This document shows positions 43,701 to 55,700 of a stretch of DNA of 64,000 bases, one piece after another. A program made the position numbers and the translations under genes. The notes under the pieces are model-generated. The model was not told the origin of the DNA. It did no database searches and was given only the letters and a program-made list of their open reading frames with translations. Position 1 is the stretch's first letter, and each line of letters begins with the position of its first letter. The DNA is from a virus. The stretch spans positions 1-64,000 of IMG/VR virus record IMGVR_UViG_3300021960_000043. The stretch is one strand, 5' to 3'.

Positions 43701-46700
43701 AAAGCGTCAACTTATTTTGAGTTTTCAACTGCTACAGCAGGTAGTAGTGACTTTGTTAGCGGTGGTAGAGAGTACACTGAAATCTATCAATTGTTACAAA
43801 GTAGAAATCTACTTTCAGGTGTAACGTCATCAACAACAGGAGATTTGAGCATTACCGCTGTTATATCTAGTGAGCCTGATTTTGGTGTTGAATCTCAAAT
43901 AGAAGATGGAACAACTGTGAATGATAGAATGTTCCACAGTTTAAACGATGTATCACAAGATTACCAACTAGGTACTCAATATGCTTCTACTAGGGCTTTG
44001 GTGGAGATACCATTCTTCGCTAATCAATTCTTTGATAATGAGAGCGTAGGCACTTTAGTAGATGGTGATAACTCTTTCAAAATACATCTTGATGCTACTA
44101 ACACAGCACACACGTATAATCCAAGTCCTGTAGGTAGAAGGCCAAAAAGTGTAGAACAAACAGATAGAGAGGCACTATCGGCTTATGCACACGCTATAGA
44201 GAACAACACTTACATTTCTTCTGCTAAGGTTCTTTCATACGATGGTACAATAACCATCACTGTTGATGATGCTAATATATTCCCTGATGCTAACTCTTCT
44301 GATATTGGTACTGATTTTAGAAATATAGGTGGTAACGGACAAGTTCTAAGGAATAGAAGGGCTTTTACTAAAACAGGAGAGTGGGTAGTTTATACCGATG
44401 TTGATTACAGTGCTAACACCCTTACTGTTACAGACGGTGATTATTTCTCTTCTGTTAATTTCTTCAATGAGTTAGAAAACAATGAAGGCGATTTACGCCT
44501 TTATGTTGGACAAACATTACCAACAGAATTGATAGAACCAATAGGTTCTGATAAGAGTACACCTTCGGCAGACTTTGAGAGCCGTTCTGAATATTATCAC
44601 GACCAAGCAAGTATGATGACTCAGGGTGGAAATGTTGATTATGGTTTGAGGCAATATGTCAGCGCAATCGAAATCAAAGCAGGGCCGGAAAGTAACCCAC
44701 ACGCAGAAAAAGTTACAACAAAAAGGGCTAAAGGGGATATTCAATCAATTCGTTCTTTTGGTGCGTCAGACGTTAATACGGTTGTTGTCTCACTTTCTCC
44801 TGATGATTTACTTCTTTTTCCTAGTTTGGGAAATCGTTCAATAGATGATTTTACTCTTGGTACAGGAGAATTGTTTTACGAAGCCACAATAGATTACAAC
44901 GGTACTGATTACAAGTTTCATTACTACGGCCATCTTGAAGAAATAAACAACTATGATAACACAGGTGCTGCTGCTGTGTCATCTGATATAGCAAAAAATA
45001 GCATAGTGTTGGTATACTATACTTCGGGTACATATCCTACGGCTACTCCAACGGCAACAAGTGGTCTTGATTGGGTTGATTTTATCGGTAGTGAAGTTAA
45101 ATTAACAGGTAGGAAAAGAAGAGTATTCTTTGATGAATATGTGAATAATGCAACAGGAAGTGTGTTACAATTTGAAAATGAAAAGAATCCGTTGTATTCT
45201 GAATTAATAGCGAATACTAAGTTTAGTTCAGGGCTTGTGTGGGCTAGTACAAGTTCAAAAACAATAACCGTAACTAATACTACTACTTCAAAATCTTTGA
45301 ATGATTATTTTGACATGAACTTCAAAGAAGGAGATTTATTGTTTTTCAAATATTCAGGTAGTATTAGTAGCGTAAACAAAGATGAAATTGGTTATTTAGG
45401 TGTTGTGGATTATGTTACAGGTGGTACAAGTATAACTCTCAAAGCAAATGTACCTGCTTGGATGAGAGAAGAAACGACAGCACAAATAGGCGTTGCTGTA
45501 AATGATTTCAATGATTTTGATGCTGTTCTTAATTCTAGTTGGTTGCACCCTTATTGTAATGGTGGACTACGACAAGGAGATACTGTATGGGCTAATATGT
45601 CATATAGCAATCCTCATGCTATGGAAGGTTTGTTTTCAAAGAGTAGAGGTATACATAATGAAGGTCTTGTATGGAAAGGTTTCAATGGTGGTGAGGGTAG
45701 TTTAGATGCTACAAACCCAAGAGACAGTATACCGATGGAGAACTTCTTGATTGGTGATACATGTATAGAAACAGCAAGAAACCTAGCACAACACATCAAT
45801 AAGACTGTTGAAGAGAATTACAAATCTTTAGGGTTAAATGATGTAATAACAGCAGATTCATTTATCGTAGGGAAAAAATACAAAATAGTTTCTACAGGTG
45901 ATACAACATTTACATCTATAGGGGCTATAGATAATGAAGTGAATACTACATTCACAGCAACAGGTGTTGGTAGCGGGACAGGTACAGCAACACAACTTGA
46001 TGCACCAACAGTAGCATTCGTAGACCCGTATCTAGCAGGTGAGAATCATGCTAGAGTTCTGTTATACGATGCTGAACACGATAGAGAATACATCGCTTTC
46101 CAAGACATACACATGCAAGTGCAATCATCTGCTGAGACAACTAAGATTGGTTGGGATAGAAATGTGGTTGAAGGTACAAACACATCATCTACTGATTTAG
46201 TAAAAAGACTACCTGAGATAAACGGTGCTGCTGCACATGGTTATACAACACAAATAGACGTTGCTAACGGCTATCCATCACAAAACAAGTTCATTCGCTC
46301 AACTCAACAATCTAAGTTTATTGAGAGTGCATATGCACACGACTTAGCCAATAAGCAAACTGATGATTTAATTTACAGCACTTTGTATGATGACACAGTT
46401 AGACAAAATAACTTTTCAAGGTTATATGGTAAAGCACACGGACACCATGTACATGTCGGTTTGAGTATAACAGGTAATGCAGACGGGTATGCTTATTCAT
46501 TCAGTACACCACTTCGTAACAATGAATCTGTAGCATCATGGAAAATAGCAAACTCTTACCATGTGCTAAATAGAAAATTGACAAATGGTTTCATAGATGG
46601 TTTGTCTAAAAACATTTCAGATTCATTAAGAGATAGAGGCACATTCTTTGATACCCCTGATGGTACAAGAGTCATTCCAGCATTTTTGTGTTTGAAGGGC

Positions 46701-49700
46701 ATAAGAGCAGAATCTCTTGATTTAAGTGATGCTAGGATGAAACTCTTACCTCAATGGACACAGATGGACTTTGTAAGAAGATTAACAATATCTACAGGAG
46801 AGGTTGCTGAAAGTGAAAGTGTAGTTGATGTTGAAAGTGCTGTCAATGAAATTGTTAGAAAAATAAACCAATACGGTGCATTACAGGCTAGATTGTCTAA
46901 TGGTGCGTCTGCACACGACCCTTCTCCGTTTTGGGATTCAGATAAGGCATTTGCTAATCAAGATAGAGGTTCTCACATGGGCTATCTTAGAGCGCATATT
47001 GGTAGAAGCGTAGAGGATAGACAAGGAAATCAAGGACATACTATAGTAATACACAGTACAGTACCGGGCGCTACGGGTAGAAACTTTTGCGTTTGGTTAG
47101 ATAACAGTACGTCACAGACATCTTACAACCCTCAATTCTTAGTAGGACATGGAGGTAGATGGCGTAACTTTTGGGCTTTACCTGAAGAGAAGCAAGGTGA
47201 AAATATGCACCCTGCCCCTATGCCTCTTGACAAAAATGGTAGACCGTTTGCACCGATTACCACATTAAGACAATACATACAATCAGATGAAAGTGGTGAA
47301 GATGTATTATCAGTTGCTGATTTTGGTGCTTCCAAAAATACAGACCTTTTGGCTCTCAGCGATGTGTTAAGTGGAAAAAATCACAATTCTGTAAACCCTG
47401 ACTCTTTTGATTTAGAAGCATCTGCTACCATTGTTGAAGGGTTGAAAACAGGAACAGCAGCAATTGGTAGAGTAAACTTTGGTGGTCTTGTTGCAACAGG
47501 TGTACCGGGTTTTTCACCTAAAGCCGGACTTTACGGATTTGGGAAAAGAGGCGATACAACATTTGCTAATAGATATGGTGTGAGTGATATTGCGGATAAT
47601 GATTACACTTCACACATATCAACATCCTCATTAGATGAAGAAAATATAGGCTCACAAAACATATATGGTTTACAATTAAAAGACCATAAAAACAATACAT
47701 ACGGTGTTAGATATATCTATAGTAAATTAGGTAGAAGTTTTTCAAATGAAAATACTATTTTACCTGATACTTTCCGAGATGAAGTACAAGTGTATTTTGA
47801 TGATTCAAGTAATGAAGAAGGTGGGTTTACCATTGGAAAACATATGCGTGGCACAGGAGATGCAACAGGTAGGTTGTCTAGTTCTCTTACAGCATCTGAT
47901 TGGAGAGGGAATAGATGGAATGCTGTGCCTTCTCCAAATCTAGGTGTTAAACTAAGTTTTGTTGTTTCGGGAAATAATGTAACAGTAGACGATGGTAACG
48001 GTTCGGGTACAGGGTATATAACACCATACACAAGTTCAGATTTCACACATCCTGATAAATTAGGTTACTTAGGATTTCCAAAAGAAAACGGTGTCTTTCA
48101 AACAACTAAAGTGGCATCAGGTTCAACAGAAGGTGATGTTACTAGTTACGAATATAGAATTGGTGATACTTTTTACAATTGCACTAATGCACCAGCAACA
48201 GGTGATTATATTGTATCTCCGACTATGAATTGGACTACATTAGTTACAGATGAATTATTGGCTGCTGTCACAGCATTTGCAATTAACTCATCGTTTAATT
48301 CTAATAATGATGTTATAGATTATATTCCGTTTGATTGCACATCAATGTATGCTGCTGATGGTAGAACATTTGGTGAACACGGTGTTAGGCGTGATGCCAT
48401 TCGTATAAAATCATCAAAACAAATATCCAAGATGTTTTCAGCATCTACACACAAAGACTTCGGTATACAAGCAGCACATCTAGAGTTTGGTGAAGTAAGA
48501 AAAGCAGAAGTAGACACAGATGGTAATTGGACTTTTGGCACATCTAGAGCGCCTAGTAATACACAAGTGGACACAGGTAGAAGTGTTGATTGTGGTTATA
48601 TTCCAAGTACAATTCTAAGAGTTAAAACTAAGTTTTGTGGGCCTAATTCCAACACTGTTACACCGATTATAGTTGGTAGTGATAACAAACCAATAAACAC
48701 ATCTCGGTGGAAAAAGAATCTATCAGGTGAAGATTATGTTGATGTATCAGGTGATAAGATATTACCAAAAATAGACAATCCTATAGTTAGAACTGATGTT
48801 TCACAAAGTAGTCATTGGAATCACCAACACGTAATTTTAACTAATGACATGTATCATTTCCTCAAACCTGCTACCGATTACACATCAAGCGATAGTAGTG
48901 CTAGTCATATACAACCATTTGGTGAAAGAAAGAATATATACATAAACAAAGATACCTATGTTACAGCAGAGGCTTTTGTAGGGGATAATACCACACATAC
49001 ACTAAACAACACAATACGATGGACAGCAAATAGTGAAATCAATTGGCCTTCTTCTGTTGTAGACGCATTCTTACATTTACACCTATCTCAAGAGTTTGAT
49101 GGTATACGCTCACTTGGTAGTGTGCTATCTGAACCTATAGTACATTTCAAAGGTGGAAAATCAAGCCCCGACCATAGCGTACCGTTATTCTTCGGTGGTG
49201 GTTTTAGTGGGGTTGTGTTGGATGTTAACGATGGTTCAATGAATGACTATTCAGACTTCTATACACATCCTTACTCAAATGGGCCAACAGGAACTGCGGG
49301 TATACAGAATGCAAATGAAATATCTACAAGTTTTGCCATGTTAGATTGTAATGCTATCTTCTCTTTCTTCCCCGGTGCTGCGTTATGTAACCAACATCGA
49401 GGTAGTCCGTTACCACCTGTGTTCAACAAACAAAACGTGTTGTCAACAGATTTGGATAGAGGCGGTACTCTATGTGATACTAATGGTGTTGTAAAAGCCA
49501 AACCTGTACCGTTGGTCTTGAGATTCCCACACCCAACAGCCCGTTATGAGGATTACAAAAACGATGTAGATAACAAAACAACATACTTGGTGTTTGGGCC
49601 GGGTCAAGCATTCCCTTTCCATAATGAAAGAACTACATCTAATGGTGAGACTACTAACCCTACAGAACCACATCCGGGTAGAGTTGTAACAACAGGTAAT

Positions 49701-52700
49701 GGTTGGAACAAAGTACCATACTATGATGACCGATTTCACAATCAAATAAACAACAAAGATACAGGTAATTCTTGGAAAGCATATAGACCGAGATTGAAAT
49801 CAAATTATCTTGCAGAAGCGATGTATCATTGGCGTTGTGTTATCAATTGGGAATCACCTGCTGGTTACTCTCTAGGTAGAACCCATAGACAATACCCCTC
49901 ACATGGAAGAAACTACGGACAGATGATTGATGTAGACACCACTTATGATAACCGCACACAACCACTAGGCTACACACCTTTCATTGGTTACGGTATAGCA
50001 ACAGCCGCAGATACTGTGTTTCACATGGATGGTGGTTTCCATCCCGGCGGTCATTGGATGGATGAGATAATTACCTTCAACCCACCAAAACAAACAACAG
50101 AAAAAATCAGCGTTTCAGGATATAGTGAGATTAACCCAACAGCATTCAGAGTAGGTGCTGCTATGGTGACTGCTTACATAGATTGGACACAAACAACAAA
50201 CCTAGCAACAACCGATGTAGATACTGAATACATTGTTGTGGATGGAACAAGATGTCAGAACGGTGAAGAGTTAGCATCCGTTATCAGTTCGGCAATCAAT
50301 TCATTCCCCGGCAAAGGTGCGTTGAAATCTATAGGTGGCACACACCATCCTTCAATGGGTACGTCAAACAGACAAGACCGTTACGGTTGGGTTGATGTTG
50401 CTAATCCCAACTTTACAGATTCTACTTGTGATACTACTAGTGGAGATGCTACTGTAACTATGGATAGCACTGCTGAATTATTTGTTAGTATGTCTGTGTC
50501 CGGCACAGGTATTCCTAGTGGTGCGACAATATCTAGTATAACTAACTCTACCACTTTTGAATTAAGTGCAAACGCTACTGCTTCTAACACCAACACTACT
50601 TTAGTATTCGGTACAGTAAACTCATCAATTACAACAATGGGAGATATGTGGATTGAGAGTGCAGAAACAACAGACCAAGACATGTTGAATAATTTACCTG
50701 CATCGGGTTGGTTAAGAGCAAGTACCACAACAAGTCCAGCATACGCTTGTTATTACATGAAGCAAGTAATACCCGGTAGTGGTAGTAACTTCAAGGCTAG
50801 ATTCTACTTTGCCCCAAATCAATTTAGAGGCTCGGTAAGTTCAACAGCAGATAAGAAAACATTGAGAGGCTTCTTCCATGATAACGGTGCGGTAACACCT
50901 GCTACTGATGATAAATTATGGGTGTGGTCTAAGACAGGTGTTATTCGTTTCAACAATGAGAATGCAAGCACACGCGACCACATGACACAGGTTCATTTCT
51001 CAGGTATAGTAGATGCTATTGATAGAACCAAACCAATAGGTGCTGTTGGTTGGCATGGTGAAAGATATTCATATCTCAACAGTTTGAAAGTAGGTACAGA
51101 AGGTTATGCTGCTGGTTTAGGTGCATACCATCCATTCCTCAATTTTACACCATATGGTACTGCTTCAACTGTAATGAACGTGTATGGTTCTTTACCACTA
51201 ATAGCACCACTTACTGATTCTCCTGAAAGCGGTGCGATTATCAATGACGGTGAAACTACAGTCGCCACAAGAAAGTCTTACATTAGCACACCTTACACAA
51301 GTAACACGTTTACAACTGCTGCTGCTAGTTTAAGAAATTACGATTATACAGACCCAAAAAACACAACACAAAGGTCGGTAAAACCACCAAACTATGTGTT
51401 TAGTTACGCTAATACAGATACTAATAGTGTGATGGAAGATTCGTTACATCACCCACAAGGGGTATACTCATCTGCATTTTTAGTGGTGTCATATGAAAGC
51501 GAATTGTCAATGGTAGCAAAACACGATAGAGATGGTGTGGATGCTTTTGGTGATTGGTTGTACGCAAAACATGGCACTAGTGCAGACATATCAGATGGTG
51601 GCACTACCAAGTGGGATGAGAGATTTCACGGACAAGACCGTTTCATAGCACCTGCAAATGCAGGGCCAAACGTAGAGGCTTTGATAGTAGATGGAACACA
51701 AGTACCACAAGGTACAGTAGGTTCTAATTGGATTGATTCATTATTCCCACCTGCTAGTGGTGATTTCGTACATCTACATTCTGCTGTTTCTAATGACCTT
51801 TCGTTACACAATGCAGTACCCGGATTCAAAGCAACAGGAGATTTGTTGTATGACTTAGACCACTCTGTGGGGTCTTTCAATTTACAAGCAAGTGGTGTTG
51901 AAAGAAATGTATCAGAAGATTATCATTCTTCAACTTACACTTCATTGTTACATGGAGATGCAAATAAGTTTTGGATGTCTGATATAAACGGTTATCAAAC
52001 TTACAAAAATAGTCCTGTTAAAAACTTCACAGTAGAGAATGTTGTGTGGAAGAGAATGGATGGTGGCAACCTCTCATTACCCGCAATCAACGCTAGAGGT
52101 ATGGGTGCTGTACCTTTCGTTACAAGAGTCAAAAATAACACAGCATATCTAACAGGTGAAAAGATATATGGTAACGTGAGGTTTAGTTTTGAAACAACCA
52201 ATTCTGTTATGATGCCTACAATAGAAGCACAGGAACTAAAACAACCCGGTTTACCAAATTACAAAGTAAACAACGTGCTACAGATACCAAATGAAGAAAT
52301 ACAATTCCAAGAGATAACAGTAGTTGATGATAGTGGTAAGGAACACACCATAGAAGGCGGTAGTCCGTTTGGTACTGTGATTAGATGCTTTGATGTCAAG
52401 AGAGGTAAACCATCTCTTGCTAACAGCGGTGAAGCGCCCAACCTAGCAGTTAGACTACCTAATCCTGATAGCATACCCGGTAACATTGTTGTGCGTTCAG
52501 GATTTGACCCTATACAAGCCTATCAGAATGAGACACTCGGTGCAGGTGGTATGCAACATCCCGGCAAAGGCTCAACACGCTTAGGAGAGTTATTTGAGAG
52601 GACAACGCAACATAACCCAGTAAATCACCCATTGTATGAAGAATACGGTTGGGAACACTTTGATGAAGAATCAGGTGAGAGTAAGATTGGTGGTTTCAAC

Positions 52701-55700
52701 ACCAACAGTTTAGATTCTGCTTACGAACTACATGACAGGATGCTTTTATTCCATGTGTGTAAAGTCGGTGTTGGACACACTCATCGTTACCCAACTGCTT
52801 ATGCACACGCTGTTACAAATACTGTGGGTGGTGGTGTTGTTAATCAGGCTCTAACTGTATCTTCTTTCTCTAGCGGTACGTTAACAGCGAGTGCTACAAT
52901 AGATACAACAATTTTTGCTGCTGACTTCGGCACTAAAGAAGAAGATGATAACAGGCGTTACATTAGAGTATACAACGCTAGTGGTGAAAGCGGTCTAGCA
53001 TCCTACACAGGTGTTAGTGGAACTACGTTTACAACAGTCAAAGGGGATGCAAACTTCGTATCACTTGTAGCGAAAACCGACACACTAACGATAGTGCCAT
53101 CCTATCCTATTCCAGCGGGCTCTGCTAGATTCTATGCAGCAAACAGATTACGCGACCACGCAGAAGTGAGTGGTAACTCTCCTGATATGGCACACACAAA
53201 ATACGTTGACGGTAGTGAAACGCCATATCAAAGATACTCAAAACCAATAATGACACCTATGGCTTATCCTAGAATGGGGCATCACTATGTCAATGCAACA
53301 CAACCTATGCTACCCGGTCATTGGGCGCACCCTGCATATCAATCACTTTACAAGAAACACAGGTTTGAACAATCGGTAAACATTGGAAGAAAAGACAGTA
53401 AGACAATGAAAGACGCTGTTGTTGCATCATCTGAAGAAGTACCTGTAAAGGCTGATTTATCAATAGGAGACAGCCTTAACCCTGTGGAAGCAGAAGTTGT
53501 GTTTGGCTCTCTAAACGCTGCACCGAGTCCACCATCCGATTTACATGGCGGTGCGTTCACACTAATGTTTGAAACATCTGTGAAGTGGGATGGTTACGGT
53601 GTGTTAGCAAGTTTGGGTAATGCTGGTGTTATCAATAAAGCAGGTGGACATAGGATTGTGTTGGCCGCCGCTGCTAACTATACACTAGCAAATCATTTCC
53701 CTGACCCATCGGAAGTCGGTGCTTACCAAATAGTCATACAACCAAACATGTTTAGGGGGCAATTCGGCGGCGTTATAGAAAGTGAGAGTTATGCATTTAC
53801 AGGTCAACAAGTAAACACAGTAATTGGTATTAAAAAATACGATAGTGAGTTTGGTGGTTTAGTGTTAATACTAGCAAAAGCGACACAATTTGATTGTAGA
53901 GGTTGTGAAGTATTCGTAAATGAGTTGATGTTAGACGTATCTCCTGATTTTGGTAGTCAATTTACAAAAATACCACCTCTATTACTTTACAATTCATATG
54001 GTGTTAACTTAAATGAAACCCCATCGTTCACTAGAAGGAACTTCCCATACTCCCCAATGATGGTGAAGTCAACACCTTCACACACACTTAACGTGCCGTG
54101 GTGGTCTATATTGTTTGGAAAGATAGATAGTAGCACAGAATTAATTACAGATAATTCAAATTACATGGGATTGTCTCAATATGCACCTCATAATTATGAA
54201 GTGTTTGCAAAAAGTACCTATGGAAGTGTCGGACATATATTAGGAATGCAAGGGCATAATACAAAATACCCAAATATATATTCAAGTATATTAGAAAATA
54301 CATCTCCAATTGCAAAAAGTATAGTAGCAACTAAGACAAGTAATGGTGAGTTTACTGTAAATGATGGTAGTGGATTTCCCGCTAATCCTCAATTTGGACA
54401 AGAAATATACTATACAGCAGCAAATGGTAGGGTTTATTCTACTACATATACCCGCACAGGGTATGCAACAGACGGTATTAATTTAAGAAATACCTTTAAT
54501 GTAACTAATAGTAGTCAATTTTATTCTAATTTAACTACAGGTGTTACAATATATCTAAGTACAAATTATAATTCATATACTTCTAAGCAATATAGTAATG
54601 ATAAAACTATATCTAATTATGCAAAAACAATTAGTACATTATCTTCAGGTAGTAGAGATACAAATACATTACACCCGCCTGATGCATTCTTATGTTTATG
54701 GAGTCATAATTTAGGTAGACCTATGACATATTTCTCAGATACTAGAAGTGCTTGGGATAGTCAACCATCAGTTCAAGCAAGATACAACGCTGTGCCTGAG
54801 CATTATGAAACAATACATTATCATTCTGCTAATTATCAAATGAGTTTTGGCCCATTTAGTTTTATGATGAAAGCACAAAAAGCATCTAATGGTGATGGAA
54901 CGGTCAATACCATAGATAACGACCTTAATACTTATGATATATCATCAGGTATTTATGGCGCTACTCTATATGGTGGTTATTGGCCTTGTGGTAGTAGAGG
55001 TGGCCCACAAGTTAGTTGTTTGGATAGTTATACACAAAGCAGCGTTTCTTGGGCGTTACCGGGTTTTGCATCTAATGTGACAATGAATTGGGAAGATGAA
55101 GGTTGGAATAGTCTTAACAACATATACACAAGAACAACAGGTCTTACCACAAGAATTAGTAATGATACAGTTAGAAGAAACTTCGGCTATAGAGTTGGAT
55201 TAAAACAAGCATACAACCGCCCTGCTTGGGGCATTATACCTGCTCGCGGCGCTTTAGAAAAAACCGCCACAGGTTCTGCATACAACACTACTAGTTACGA
55301 TTCAGGGCCGATAGTGCAAATAGAAACACATGGTAATCTTTCATCCAAATATAATGGGATTTTAGGCCGTTTAAGCAACTTTACAGGTATGTTAAACTCA
55401 GATGTGCAAGGTGAACAAGTGCGTTACGCACAAGGCACAAGGATGACTAGACCGTTTGGTGTGCCTGTAAGAACACTATCTAACAAGAGTACAGTTGAAA
55501 GAGATTGGTGGGGTGATGTAGAAGGTTTGGAAATCACAGATTTGGCGTTAGCATCCAAACATTACCTAGTAGATTGGTGGGGTAACGATAGGGGTGAAGA
55601 TGTGAGAAAATCACCTGTGCGTGGATTCGGTATTAGACCTGCTTGGGATTGCGGTAACGCATACAAAGAAGGCACTAACACACCGTTTGATAGAGTGTGG

